Shown in pieces: positions 29,176 through 39,151 of a stretch of DNA of 40,388 bases; positions within the stretch are counted from its first letter, which is position 1, and every line of letters starts with the position of its first letter. The stretch comes from Colwelliaceae bacterium (GTDB taxonomy: Bacteria; Pseudomonadota; Gammaproteobacteria; Enterobacterales; Alteromonadaceae), in contig JAGSHH010000006.1 in the NCBI GenBank assembly GCA_023954655.1, forward strand, positions 1-40,388, in the 5' to 3' direction. The translations under genes were made by a program, and so were the position numbers. The notes beneath the pieces are model-generated. The model was not told where the DNA came from. It was given only the letters and a program-made list of their open reading frames with translations, and searched no databases.

Positions 29176-29949
29176 TTACTGGTTATTTAATACGCCTTGA
29201 TAACTGTTAGGGTTATTATGTTGATTGATAATTGACATTATTTCATTTATGTCATGCTTTTGAGAAAATTTTAATGAAAAAGCAAGATAAGATGGTTCTG
29301 CTGTTTTAGATATTTCCATGATTGTTGCTTTATTTTCTATCTTCATACTTTTTATTGCAGAGGCTGCGGCATATGCATCTGAAATCACTAAGTCGACTCG
29401 ATCAAGCAACAACATATTTAAGGCATCTTCAAGTTTTGTTACTTCAACTACATTGACAATATTTTTGCTTTTTGCTCTTTCAAATGGTTTCCCTAGTAAT
29501 ACCGCTCTAACCTTTGCAACAGATTTTTTAGATTTTATGTCATCAAAACCAGTGAATTCAAAGTTATCACTTTTTCTTTTTATTAATACTGAACCATTAA
29601 AGTTAACTAAAGGCTTTCGTGGGAAAGCTAAAACTTGTGAACGCTCTTTTGTATATAGTGCAGGCATAATGCCATCAGCTTGGCCAATTATCACTTGTTT
29701 CATAGCTCTGGCCCAAGGCAATATAGTCACTTTAACATTTAAAATAGAATCTTCATTAACTTGATTTAGCATATCAATAATTAATCCAGAACTTTTATCT
29801 TCTGAGTTTCGATAAATTAATGGCTTCAATTCAGGCGCAACGATATTTATTTGTATTTCATTAATGGCAGTACTGTCATCTTGAGCAAATACATTTGGAC
29901 AGCCCAATAAAATCACTAATAATAGAAAAATTGGTCTCTTAAAAGTCAT
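29176..29949 (-). CDS. Periplasmic substrate-binding (SBP_bac_3-like) protein
   Basis: 257-aa ORF; signal peptide; LKPLIYRNSEDKSSGLIIDMLNQV, WARAMKQVIIGQADGIMPALYTKER. Confidence 0.7.
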   Translation of the reverse strand: MTFKRPIFLLLVILLGCPNVFAQDDSTAINEIQINIVAPELKPLIYRNSEDKSSGLIIDMLNQVNEDSILNVKVTILPWARAMKQVIIGQADGIMPALYTKERSQVLAFPRKPLVNFNGSVLIKRKSDNFEFTGFDDIKSKKSVAKVRAVLLGKPFERAKSKNIVNVVEVTKLEDALNMLLLDRVDLVISDAYAAASAIKSMKIENKATIMEISKTAEPSYLAFSLKFSQKHDINEIMSIINQHNNPNSYQGVLNNQ

Positions 29950-29950
29950 C

Positions 29951-31303
29951 TTATTCTACTTCAGGCTTATTATCGGCATCAATTTCATCAAGTGGTTTTA
30001 GTTTTTTCTTTCTCATAACTGGCATGTCCCCTACATCTTGGGAAAAAAACGTTTTCTTTTGGGGTTTGTTCATTTTAGTTTTTTTCTTAACTGAAGTATT
30101 TTTCTTTTTATGGACATTTTCTGCTTTTGAGTGTTTCGGCTTTTTAGGTTTTATTCCGGTAAATTTAGCCTTGAGTCCTTCAATATAATCAAAAGTAAAT
30201 TGTTGTTGTAAAAAAGCTTCAATATTTTTAAAGCTTAACCAATCTTTTGGACCAACTAGGGAGATAGATTCTCCTTTGTTTCCTGCCCTACCTGTTCGTC
30301 CTATACGATGAACAAATTCTTCAGTGTGTTTAGGTAAGTCGAAGTTAATTACATGTGAAACATTAACTAAATCTAAACCACGTGAAGCTAAATCTGTTGT
30401 AATTAAAATCTTCTGCTGACCTTTGGCAAAACCATCCATAATTTGATTTCGCTGGCTTTGATTTAAATCACCACTTAATGCAACAGTACTTAAACCTTCG
30501 GATGTTAACTTATTAGATAATCGTTCTGTATCAGCCCTTGTTGCGGTAAAAATTATTAATTGCTGATAAGTTTCTGTTGATAAAAAGTGCTCAAGTAATG
30601 CTTCTTTATGATCTAAATTATCTGAAAAATAAAAACGTTTGCTGATGTCTTTATGCTCTGTATGTGCCGCACCTATAGCAATTCGCTTAGGTTTAGTTAA
30701 TAACTCCATCGCAAAGTCATTTACTTGTGCATGATCTAACGTTGCAGAAAACATCAATGTTTGTCTTTTACGATGATCCGCAGCGTTATTAATCAGTTTA
30801 AGTTCTTTAGAAAAACCTAAATCAAGCATACGATCTGCCTCATCTAAAATTAACAGCTCTAAGCCTTTTAGATAGAAGTGACCTTTTGTTAAATGATCGG
30901 CTAAGCGCCCTGGTGTAGCAACAAGAAAATGGGGATCTTTCTCCAAAGTTTTAACTTGATCATTAAAATTTTCACCACCTAGAATGAGTACAGCTTTAAA
31001 TTGCGTCCCGGCAGTAAATAAACGTAATTGCGTAAATACTTGTTTTGCCAATTCACGTGTTGGCGTCAGAATTACAACACGAGGATCTCGTTTACTTAAA
31101 GGGCGGTTTTTCATTAAACGTTGTAAAGCTGGAAGGATAAAGGCTAAGGTTTTTCCTGATCCCGTTTTTGAAGATGCGATAAGATCTTGCCCTGTCATGG
31201 CAACAGGTATTGCCTGTTGTTGAATATCTGTCGGTTCGATAAAACCTAAATGTTCAATTGTAGACATCAAACGTTTATCTAATCCAAAATCGCTAAATGG
31301 CAA
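29951..31303 (-). CDS. DEAD/DEAH-box RNA helicase
   Basis: 450-aa ORF; Q-motif, ASSKTGSGKT, PTRELA, LDEADRMLD, HRIGRTGR; basic C-terminal tail. Confidence 0.92.
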   Translation of the reverse strand: MPFSDFGLDKRLMSTIEHLGFIEPTDIQQQAIPVAMTGQDLIASSKTGSGKTLAFILPALQRLMKNRPLSKRDPRVVILTPTRELAKQVFTQLRLFTAGTQFKAVLILGGENFNDQVKTLEKDPHFLVATPGRLADHLTKGHFYLKGLELLILDEADRMLDLGFSKELKLINNAADHRKRQTLMFSATLDHAQVNDFAMELLTKPKRIAIGAAHTEHKDISKRFYFSDNLDHKEALLEHFLSTETYQQLIIFTATRADTERLSNKLTSEGLSTVALSGDLNQSQRNQIMDGFAKGQQKILITTDLASRGLDLVNVSHVINFDLPKHTEEFVHRIGRTGRAGNKGESISLVGPKDWLSFKNIEAFLQQQFTFDYIEGLKAKFTGIKPKKPKHSKAENVHKKKNTSVKKKTKMNKPQKKTFFSQDVGDMPVMRKKKLKPLDEIDADNKPEVE

Positions 31304-31447
31304 AGCTCACTCCTAACCTTTAATAAAATGAAAAATAAAAATTTTAAACAACCATTATTATAACCTGTTACGAATAACTTTGGGTTAACTATTTACCTTT
31401 GAGTAAAAAGGTTATAAAAATAACAAACCTATTTTGAATGAACCATA

Positions 31448-31918
31448 ATGATGAAAAATACTAAAATACTCCTTGTTCTTTTACTAACCTTCACTTTCAA
31501 TTGTTTTGCTTTCGAAAACAGCCAAGTAATGACGCCAATTAACAATATGTTTGATGCGATGCGCGAGCATAACGGCAAAAAGCTTTTACAACAATTTACC
31601 GAAGAAGCAATACTAGAAAGAGTGAATAAAAAAAATGAAGTAAAAAAATCAGATTTAAGTAAGTTTGCTGAATTTGTTGATAAATCACCCAAACATTTAG
31701 ATGAGCAACTTTTTAATATCACTATCCAAGAAAGTGGAAATTTAGCTAGTGCTTGGACTCCTTTTGCTTTTTACCTTGATGGAAAGCTGAGTCATTGTGG
31801 TATCAATAGCTTCCAACTAATAAAGCAAAACGAACAATGGAAAATACGATATTTAATGGACAATGCTTTTCAAGGAGATTGTCAAAAGTTTATTAAAATG
31901 CATAAAAATAGCCTTTGA
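31448..31918 (+). CDS. Small secreted NTF2/SnoaL-like protein
   Basis: 156-aa ORF; signal peptide (ILLVLLLTFTFNCFA) and NTF2-like pattern. Confidence 0.5.
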   Translation: MMKNTKILLVLLLTFTFNCFAFENSQVMTPINNMFDAMREHNGKKLLQQFTEEAILERVNKKNEVKKSDLSKFAEFVDKSPKHLDEQLFNITIQESGNLASAWTPFAFYLDGKLSHCGINSFQLIKQNEQWKIRYLMDNAFQGDCQKFIKMHKNSL

Positions 31919-31929
31919 ATAAATTTTAA

Positions 31930-32051
31930 CCGTTCTTCCTGAACATAAACGCTCTTTCACATCCGTGTGATCGCGTAATACCGTTCTTCCTGAACATAAA
32001 CGCTCTTTCACATCCATGTGATCGCGTAATACCGTTCTTCCTGAACATAAA
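31930..32051. repeat. 51-bp tandem direct repeat, 2 full copies plus a 20-bp third copy
   Basis: CCGTTCTTCCTGAACATAAACGCTCTTTCACATCC(G/A)TGTGATCGCGTAATA starts at 31930, 31981 and 32032. Confidence 0.95.
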
Positions 32052-32073
32052 AAAAGCCGCTAAAGCGGCTTTT
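32052..32073. terminator. Intrinsic terminator (bidirectional) between SnoaL-like gene and peroxiredoxin
   Basis: AAAAGCCGCTAAAGCGGCTTTT. Confidence 0.88.
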
Positions 32074-32092
32074 GTTCAAATAACATTAATAA

Positions 32093-32698
32093 TTATAAAG
32101 TATCAGCGTTATCCGTTAAGTATGAAGCAACACCTTCTGGAGAAGCAGTCATACCTTTATCACCTTTATTCCAACCAGCAGGACAAACTTCACCGTGGTC
32201 TTGGTGGAATTGTAAAGCATCAACCATACGTAACATTTCATCAACGTTACGACCTAAAGGAAGATCGTTAACTACTTGATGACGAACATTGCCTTCTTCA
32301 TCGATTAGGAATGAACCACGAAATGCAACACCAGCTTCAGGATGCTCAACATCATAAGCTTGGCAAATAGCATGTTTAGTATCAGCAACTAAAGTATATT
32401 GTACTGGACCAATACCACCTTCGTTTACTGGAGTGTTACGCCATGCATTATGAGAAAATTGTGAATCAATAGAAACACCAATTACTTCTACGCCACGGCT
32501 TTTGAATTCTTCAATTCGATGATCAAATGCTAATAATTCTGAAGGACAAACAAATGTAAAGTCTAAAGGATAGAAAAACACTACCGCTTTTTTGCCTTTA
32601 ATTGCTTCAGATAAAGTATAGCTATCTACGATTTCACCACTTCCTAGAACTGCTGCGGCTGTAAAGTCCGGAGCTGGACGACCAACTAATACACTCAT
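32093..32698 (-). CDS. 2-Cys peroxiredoxin
   Basis: Start reassigned from TTG 32710 to ATG 32698 (MSVLVGRPAPDF); FYPLDFTFVCPSE and EVCPAGW motifs. Confidence 0.93.
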   Translation of the reverse strand: MSVLVGRPAPDFTAAAVLGSGEIVDSYTLSEAIKGKKAVVFFYPLDFTFVCPSELLAFDHRIEEFKSRGVEVIGVSIDSQFSHNAWRNTPVNEGGIGPVQYTLVADTKHAICQAYDVEHPEAGVAFRGSFLIDEEGNVRHQVVNDLPLGRNVDEMLRMVDALQFHQDHGEVCPAGWNKGDKGMTASPEGVASYLTDNADTL

Positions 32699-32801
32699 TT
32701 TTTTCTCCAATGATTTTGTATGTAAAATTAATTTGTTAACACCCCAAATATTATTGAGACAATAACGAGTTTTTCAATAATTTTTTATAAATATAGAAAA
32801 A

Positions 32802-33134
32802 TTATTCTTCAGAAACTTGTTTTGCAGCGGCTTCTTTAATAAGCGACTGTAATTCACCTTGTTGATACATTTCCATAATAATGTCACAACCACCTACTAA
32901 TTCACCATCAACCCATAACTGTGGGAATGTTGGCCAATCAGCATATTTTGGTAGTTCAGCGCGAATATCTGGATTTTGTAAAATGTCCACAAAAGCGAAT
33001 TTTTCACCACACCCCATTAAAGCTTGTGATGCTTGTGAAGAAAAGCCACAACTTGGCAATTTAGGTGAACCTTTCATATATAACAATATGCCATTGTCAG
33101 CGATTTGTTCTTTAATACGTTCAATAGTATCCAT
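32802..33134 (-). CDS. grxD: Grx4-family monothiol glutaredoxin
   Basis: Start reassigned from 33188 to the Met at 33134 (MDTIERIKEQI); KGSPKLPSCGFSSQA, WPTFPQLWVDGELVGGCDI. Confidence 0.93.
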   Translation of the reverse strand: MDTIERIKEQIADNGILLYMKGSPKLPSCGFSSQASQALMGCGEKFAFVDILQNPDIRAELPKYADWPTFPQLWVDGELVGGCDIIMEMYQQGELQSLIKEAAAKQVSEE

Positions 33135-33392
33135 ATCGACCTCTAGTTTAATACTTATTGTGTTAATTAATGGTGACGAGAGCATCAATATTCAACACAA
33201 TAAATACTAATTATTAAAATGTTCTAAGTTAAAACTATTTACCTTGATAAATCCTCTGGCAAAACCTATTTTTTTGGGTAAACTATGCAGAGTTTTTAAT
33301 ACCTGAGTATTTTACTCGGTTTTTACTAAAAGCAAACAACTTCTTTATTTTTGGGCAAAATAAATATTTCTAATTAATTCCTGGAGAATATA

Positions 33393-33974
33393 ATGGCTAT
33401 CGAATTACCAGCTTTACCTTATGCACAAGACGCATTAGCACCACACATTTCAGCTGAAACTTTAGAGTATCACTACGGCAAACATCATAATACTTATGTA
33501 GTAAAACTAAACGGTTTAATTGAAGGAACTGAATTTGAAGGTAAATCTTTAGAAGATATCGTTAAAACATCTTCTGCAGGCGTTTTTAACAATGCCGCTC
33601 AAATCTGGAACCATACTTTTTATTGGAACAGCTTAAGCCCTAATGGCGGTGGCGAACCAACGGGTGCTTTAGCTGATGCAATTAATGCGAGCTTTGGATC
33701 ATTTGAAGAATTTAAAGCAAAATTTACAGACAGTGCAATTAACAACTTTGGTTCAAGTTGGACTTGGTTAGTAAAAAATGCTGATGGTAGCCTTGCCATT
33801 GTAAATACTTCAAATGCAGCAACACCATTAACAGATGAAGATATTACACCAGTAATAACTGTAGATTTATGGGAACATGCTTATTACATTGATTACCGCA
33901 ATTTACGTCCTAGCTATATGAATGCTTTCTGGGCATTAGCAAACTGGGATTTTGCTTCAGCAAATTTTGCATAA
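33393..33974 (+). CDS. sodB: Superoxide dismutase [Fe]
   Basis: 193-aa [27 protein letters not shown]. Confidence 0.95.
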   Translation: MAIELPALPYAQDALAPHISAETLEYHYGKHHNTYVVKLNGLIEGTEFEGKSLEDIVKTSSAGVFNNAAQIWNHTFYWNSLSPNGGGEPTGALADAINASFGSFEEFKAKFTDSAINNFGSSWTWLVKNADGSLAIVNTSNAATPLTDEDITPVITVDLWEHAYYIDYRNLRPSYMNAFWALANWDFASANFA

Positions 33975-34044
33975 AAAACACTCAAATAAATGATATTTGT
34001 TAAATATATTGCTTAAGTGCTAGGTAATTAACAATTCATTATAG

Positions 34045-34073
34045 AAAAGCTAGGGATTTTCTCTGGCTTTTTT
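34045..34073 (+). terminator. sodB intrinsic terminator
   Basis: AAAAGCTAGGGATTTTCTCTGGCTTTTTT hairpin plus T tract. Confidence 0.75.
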
Positions 34074-34200
34074 ATACCTAAATTTCATTATCAAAATACT
34101 GTTCAATAAAAAGTTCAGTTACAAATAAATTCGTAGTTTTACTCCCACCTGAACAAAAAAAGACTAAACTTAAAAATAGTTAATGTAAATTCTCGGTCTT

Positions 34201-34206
34201 TATAAT
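34201..34206 (+). promoter_or_regulatory. Putative -10 element of prkA operon (TATAAT)
   Basis: Perfect TATAAT ~6 bp before the leader hairpin. Confidence 0.45.
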
Positions 34207-34211
34207 ATGTA

Positions 34212-34274
34212 AAGCTGAGCGAGTAAATAACAACGCCTTGTTGTTACTCTCTCTATCTGTCATTTGCTCAGCTT
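34212..34274 (+). promoter_or_regulatory. Composite hairpin in predicted prkA 5' leader
   Basis: Outer AAGCTGAGC/GCTCAGCTT (9 bp); inner GAGTAA/TTACTC (6 bp) and AACAA/TTGTT (5 bp), loop CGCC. Confidence 0.7.
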
Positions 34275-34305
34275 GATATGTTTATCAATTTTTTTGGGGG
34301 CAGTT

Positions 34306-36240
34306 ATGGGTATTTTTAAACACTACCAATCTCGTTACGATGAATCAAAAGAAGAAACGTATTCCGTTCAAGAGTTTTTAACCATTTGTCAAAAAGACAA
34401 CTCTGCCTACGCCAGTGCTTCAGAACGTTTGTTAAATGCCATTGGTGAACCAGAAATGATTGATACATCTTCAGAACCTAGGCTAAGTCGAATATTTTCT
34501 AATCGTGTTATTGCTCGATACCCTGCTTTTAAAGAGTTTTATGGCATGGAAGAAGCTATTGAACAAATTGTGTCCTACCTTACACATGCTTCCCAAGGGC
34601 TTGAAGAACAAAAACAAATTCTTTATTTATTAGGACCTGTAGGAGGTGGTAAATCATCACTTGCTGAAAAGTTAAAAGCATTAATGCAAAAAGAACCTGT
34701 ATACGTATTAAGTGTCGATGGTGAACGAAGTCCTGTAAACGACCACCCTTTTTGTCTTTTTGACAAAAATGCTGACGGGAAAATTTTATTAGATGAATAC
34801 AATATCCCCGAACGTTATCTAAAAACCATCATGTCACCTTGGGTTGCTAAACGTTTACATGAGTTTCAAGGGGATATAAGTAAATTTGAAGTAGTAAAAA
34901 TTTACCCCTCAATTTTAGACCAAATAGCTATCGCAAAAACTGAACCTGGTGATGATAATAATCAAGATATTTCAGCACTAGTAGGTAAAGTTGATATCCG
35001 TCAGTTAGAGCACTTTGCTCAAAATGATCCTGACGCATATAGTTATTCTGGTGCCTTATGCCGAGCCAATCAAGGCATGATGGAATTTGTCGAAATGTTT
35101 AAAGCGCCAATCAAAGTGCTTCATCCTTTGTTAACAGCTACTCAAGAAGGTAATTACAACCCAACAGAGGGTTTATCAGCTTTACCATTTGACGGGATTT
35201 TATTAGCTCATTCAAATGAATCCGAATGGCAAACATTCAGAAATAATAAAAATAATGAAGCATTTTTAGACCGAGTTTATATTGTAAAAGTTCCTTACTG
35301 TATGCGGGTATCTGAAGAGGTCAAAATTTATAAAAAACTATTGCAAAATAGTGAGCTAGCTGAGGCACAGTGCGCACCTGACACTTTGGAAACACTTGCA
35401 CAATTTTCAGTATTATCAAGATTAAAAGATCCTGAAAATTCCAGTATTTATTCAAAAATGCGTGTCTATGATGGAGAAAGTTTAAAAGATACCGATCCTA
35501 AAGCTAAATCTTATCAAGAATATACAGATTACGCTGGTATAGACGAAGGTATGTCTGGTCTATCTACCCGTTTTGCTTTTAAAATTCTTTCAAGAGTGTT
35601 TAATTTTGACCATATGGAAGTTGCGGCTAACCCAGTGCATTTATTTTATGTGCTTGAGCAACAAATTGAACGTGAACAATTACCTCAAGAATTAGCCGAT
35701 AGATATCTAGAATTTATAAAAGGTTATTTATCGCCTCAATATATTGAATTTATTGGTAAAGAAATTCAAACCGCTTATCTAGAGTCATACTCTGAATACG
35801 GACAAAACATATTTGACCGCTATGTCACTTATGCTGATTTTTGGATACAGGATCAAGAATATCGAGATGCAGAAACCGGTCAGTTGTTTAACCGAGAAGC
35901 ATTAAATAATGAACTAGAAAAAATAGAAAAACCTGCAGGTATAAGCAACCCGAAAGATTTTCGAAACGAAATAGTTAATTTTGTATTAAGAGCAAAAGCC
36001 AACAACAATGGCAAAAATCCAATCTGGACTAGTTATGAAAAATTAAGAACAGTCATTGAGAAAAAAATGTTCTCAAACACGGAAGACTTATTACCTGTTA
36101 TTTCTTTTAATTCAAAAACTTCTACAGATGATCAACAAAAGCATGATGACTTTGTTGAACGAATGATGAGCAAAGGCTACACCAAAAAACAGGTTCGTTT
36201 ATTATCTGAGTGGTATTTACGCGTTAGAAAATCTTCTTAA
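34306..36240 (+). CDS. prkA: PrkA family serine protein kinase / AAA+ protein (YeaG)
   Basis: Start reassigned from TTG 34264 to ATG 34306 (MGIFKHYQSRYD) with GGGGG upstream; Walker A LLGPVGGGKSSLAEKL. Confidence 0.93.
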   Translation: MGIFKHYQSRYDESKEETYSVQEFLTICQKDNSAYASASERLLNAIGEPEMIDTSSEPRLSRIFSNRVIARYPAFKEFYGMEEAIEQIVSYLTHASQGLEEQKQILYLLGPVGGGKSSLAEKLKALMQKEPVYVLSVDGERSPVNDHPFCLFDKNADGKILLDEYNIPERYLKTIMSPWVAKRLHEFQGDISKFEVVKIYPSILDQIAIAKTEPGDDNNQDISALVGKVDIRQLEHFAQNDPDAYSYSGALCRANQGMMEFVEMFKAPIKVLHPLLTATQEGNYNPTEGLSALPFDGILLAHSNESEWQTFRNNKNNEAFLDRVYIVKVPYCMRVSEEVKIYKKLLQNSELAEAQCAPDTLETLAQFSVLSRLKDPENSSIYSKMRVYDGESLKDTDPKAKSYQEYTDYAGIDEGMSGLSTRFAFKILSRVFNFDHMEVAANPVHLFYVLEQQIEREQLPQELADRYLEFIKGYLSPQYIEFIGKEIQTAYLESYSEYGQNIFDRYVTYADFWIQDQEYRDAETGQLFNREALNNELEKIEKPAGISNPKDFRNEIVNFVLRAKANNNGKNPIWTSYEKLRTVIEKKMFSNTEDLLPVISFNSKTSTDDQQKHDDFVERMMSKGYTKKQVRLLSEWYLRVRKSS

Positions 36241-36273
36241 TATAAGATTTTAAAAGCATGTAGAGGTGGTTTT

Positions 36274-37551
36274 ATGGCGAACTTTATCGATAGAAGGCTC
36301 AATAGTAAGAATAAAAGCACTGTCAATAGACAGCGCTTTATTCGCAGGTATAAATCACAAATTAAAAAGTCAGTTGAACAAACCGTTAACAAGCGAGGTG
36401 TTACTGATGTTGATAAAGGTGAAAATATAACAATTACTAAAAAAGATCTTAGTGAGCCTATATTTCATCAAGGCAAAGGAGGGATTAAAGATAGAGTTCA
36501 CCCAGGAAATGATCAATATAATGAAGGTGATCAAATAAAACGCCCTCCTCAGCAATCAGGTCAGGGAAATGGTCAAGGGGAAGCAAGTAACTCAGGGGAA
36601 GGCGAAGATGACTTTGTTTTTTCTATTTCTAAAGATGAATACCTAAACTTACTATTTGAAGATTTAGAGCTCCCTAACCTTGAGGAAAATCAATTAGATA
36701 AGCTAATTGACTATAAAACTGTGCGTTCTGGTTACTGTGCAGAAGGAGTCCCTTCAAATATTGATATTGTTAAATCATTGCAAGGTTCTATCGCTAGACG
36801 TATAGCAATGACCTCAACAAAACGTAAATCATTAAAAGCACTTGAAGAAGAACTTACTGAATTAAAACAAGATAAACATGAGCACATAAAAAGAATTAAA
36901 GCGATTACATTAGAGATCAAACAACTTAAAGCAAAGATTGCTAAAGTTCCATTTATTGACACCTTCGATTTACGTTTTAGAAATTATGCAAAAGAAGCTG
37001 TACCAACATCAAAAGCTGTGATGTTTTGTTTAATGGATGTATCTGGTTCAATGGATCAAGCAACTAAAGATATCGCTAAGCGATTCTATATTTTATTGTA
37101 TTTATTCCTTACCCGTACTTATAAAACTATCGATGTGGTCTATATACGACACCATACTCAAGCAAAAGAAGTTGACGAACAAGAATTTTTCTACTCACAA
37201 GAAACGGGGGGGACAATTGCATCAAGTGCTCTCGAATTAATGATTAAAGTAATTAATGATCGTTATAATCCTCGTGAGTGGAATATTTATGGTGCACAAG
37301 CTTCTGACGGCGATAACTGGGCCGACGACTCACCTCATTGTCGTCAATTAATGAGCAAAAAAATACTACCGATATCTCGCTACTTTGCCTATATTGAAAT
37401 CACACAACGCCCCCATCAAACACTTTGGCAACAATACATTCAAGTTCAGGAACAAAATAGCCATTTTGCCATGCAGCACATCAAGACAGTTGAAGATATA
37501 TATCCCGTATTTAGAGAGTTATTTAAGAAAAACATAAAGCAAGTAGCGTAG
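36274..37551 (+). CDS. yeaH: YeaH/YhbH family protein (VWA-like)
   Basis: 425-aa [36 protein letters not shown]; between prkA and spoVR. Confidence 0.93.
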   Translation: MANFIDRRLNSKNKSTVNRQRFIRRYKSQIKKSVEQTVNKRGVTDVDKGENITITKKDLSEPIFHQGKGGIKDRVHPGNDQYNEGDQIKRPPQQSGQGNGQGEASNSGEGEDDFVFSISKDEYLNLLFEDLELPNLEENQLDKLIDYKTVRSGYCAEGVPSNIDIVKSLQGSIARRIAMTSTKRKSLKALEEELTELKQDKHEHIKRIKAITLEIKQLKAKIAKVPFIDTFDLRFRNYAKEAVPTSKAVMFCLMDVSGSMDQATKDIAKRFYILLYLFLTRTYKTIDVVYIRHHTQAKEVDEQEFFYSQETGGTIASSALELMIKVINDRYNPREWNIYGAQASDGDNWADDSPHCRQLMSKKILPISRYFAYIEITQRPHQTLWQQYIQVQEQNSHFAMQHIKTVEDIYPVFRELFKKNIKQVA

Positions 37552-37588
37552 TTTCAATTACCGTTAGTATTAAAACGGAGTAAAGAAA

Positions 37589-39118
37589 ATGGCAAAGAAA
37601 AAAATGTTATCCGATGGACCTGATTGGACATTCAGTTTACTTGAACAATATCAGTTCGAGATTGATCGTATTGCTAAAAGCTTTCGAATAGACACTTATA
37701 CTAATCAAATTGAAGTAATAACCGCAGAACAAATGATGGATGCCTATGCAAGTGTGGGTATGCCTATTGGTTACAACCATTGGACATTTGGCAAAAAATT
37801 CATTCAAACAGAGCAAACTTATAAGCGTGGGCAAATGGGTTTAGCCTATGAAATTGTGATTAATTCTGATCCATGTATTTCATATTTAATGGAAGAAAAC
37901 TCCATTACTATGCAAGCATTAGTTATTGCTCATGCATGTTACGGTCATAATTCATTTTTTAAAGGTAACTACTTATTTAAAGCTTGGACCGACGCCAGCT
38001 CAATAATTGATTATTTATTGTTTGCCAAAAACTATATTGCGGAATGTGAACATAAATATGGAATTGATGAAGTTGAAGCGTGTTTAGATGCTTGCCATGC
38101 ATTGATGAACCATGGTGTAGATCGTTACAAACGCCCACAAAAGATTTCTTTAGAACAGGAATTAGAGCGTCAAAAGTCTCGTGAAGAATATTTACAATCA
38201 CAAGTGAATACTTTATGGCGAACAATTCCTGAACACAAAGATAATGAAACGAATAGAGCTCCCAAATTTCCTAGCGAACCTCAAGAAAACTTACTTTACT
38301 TCATAGAAAAAAATGCTCCCTTGCTTAAACCTTGGCAACGAGAAATAGTCCGTATTGTTCGCAAAGTTTCACAGTATTTTTACCCTCAAAAACAAACACA
38401 GGTAATGAATGAAGGCTGGGCATGTTTTTGGCATTACACAATATTAAATACGATGTTTGATGAAGGACTTGTCAGTGAAAAATTTATGATGGAATTTCTT
38501 CACAATCATACCAATGTTGTTGCACAACCTGAGTACAACAGCCCTTATTATTCAGGAATAAACCCTTACGCTTTAGGGTTCAACATGTTTATAGACATAA
38601 AAAGAATTTGCGAAAACCCAACTGAAGAAGACAAACAATGGTTTCCTGAAATAGCAGGCAGTAATTGGTTAGACACATTACACTTTGCCATGGAAAACTT
38701 TAAAGATGAAAGCTTTATTAGCCAATTTCTATCGCCAAAATTAATGCGGGATTTTAAACTTTTTCATATCCATGACGATGAACAAGAAAGCTACGTTGAA
38801 ATTGGCGCTATTCATAATGAAAAAGGTTACAAAAAAATAAGATCCGAACTTTCAAATCAATATAATTTAAGTAATCTTGAAGCAAACATTCAAATAACTA
38901 ATGCTAACATTACAGGTGATCGTTCTTTGACATTAAAATATACCCCGCATCAAGCGGTACCTTTGGCAGATTCAAAAAATGAAGTATTAAAACACTTGTA
39001 TTATCTATGGCAATTTGATGTAAAACTAATTCAAGAAGATTCAAATGGAGAGGGTAAAATTATTGCTCAGTGTCCTCCATCGAGAAAAAATAATACAGAT
39101 ATAGAAAAGGCAAGCTAA
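37589..39118 (+). CDS. ycgB: SpoVR family protein (YcgB)
   Basis: 509-aa ORF; NEGWACFWHYTI, HNTNVVAQP-like region, downstream of yeaH. Confidence 0.93.
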   Translation: MAKKKMLSDGPDWTFSLLEQYQFEIDRIAKSFRIDTYTNQIEVITAEQMMDAYASVGMPIGYNHWTFGKKFIQTEQTYKRGQMGLAYEIVINSDPCISYLMEENSITMQALVIAHACYGHNSFFKGNYLFKAWTDASSIIDYLLFAKNYIAECEHKYGIDEVEACLDACHALMNHGVDRYKRPQKISLEQELERQKSREEYLQSQVNTLWRTIPEHKDNETNRAPKFPSEPQENLLYFIEKNAPLLKPWQREIVRIVRKVSQYFYPQKQTQVMNEGWACFWHYTILNTMFDEGLVSEKFMMEFLHNHTNVVAQPEYNSPYYSGINPYALGFNMFIDIKRICENPTEEDKQWFPEIAGSNWLDTLHFAMENFKDESFISQFLSPKLMRDFKLFHIHDDEQESYVEIGAIHNEKGYKKIRSELSNQYNLSNLEANIQITNANITGDRSLTLKYTPHQAVPLADSKNEVLKHLYYLWQFDVKLIQEDSNGEGKIIAQCPPSRKNNTDIEKAS

Positions 39119-39128
39119 TGCTTGCCTT
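39107..39128 (-). terminator. Hairpin overlapping spoVR stop codon; likely fadR terminator
   Basis: AAGGCAAGC-TAAT-GCTTGCCTT, perfect 9-bp stem; followed by TTCTAT on the minus strand. Confidence 0.6.
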
Positions 39129-39151
39129 GTATAAAGAAGAGAATTTGTAGG

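Noticed and set aside
29318-29764. 148-aa plus-strand ORF
   Set aside because: Antisense to an SBP-like CDS that has a signal peptide and family motifs.
31429-31722. 97-aa minus-strand ORF
   Set aside because: Antisense to the SnoaL-like CDS, which has a signal peptide on the plus strand.
31930-32051. CRISPR array
   Set aside because: Repeats are directly tandem with no spacers and no cas genes nearby.
32802-33974. Novel oxidative-stress island (peroxiredoxin, grxD, sodB)
   Set aside because: Known families, and grxD/sodB adjacency is familiar in related gammaproteobacteria; ordinary.
34264-34305. 14-residue N-terminal extension of PrkA
   Set aside because: Uses a TTG inside the leader hairpin arm; the ATG at 34306 has a better ribosome site and matches the usual PrkA start.
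36370-38225. Short ORFs inside yeaH and spoVR
   Set aside because: Shadow frames of conserved genes.
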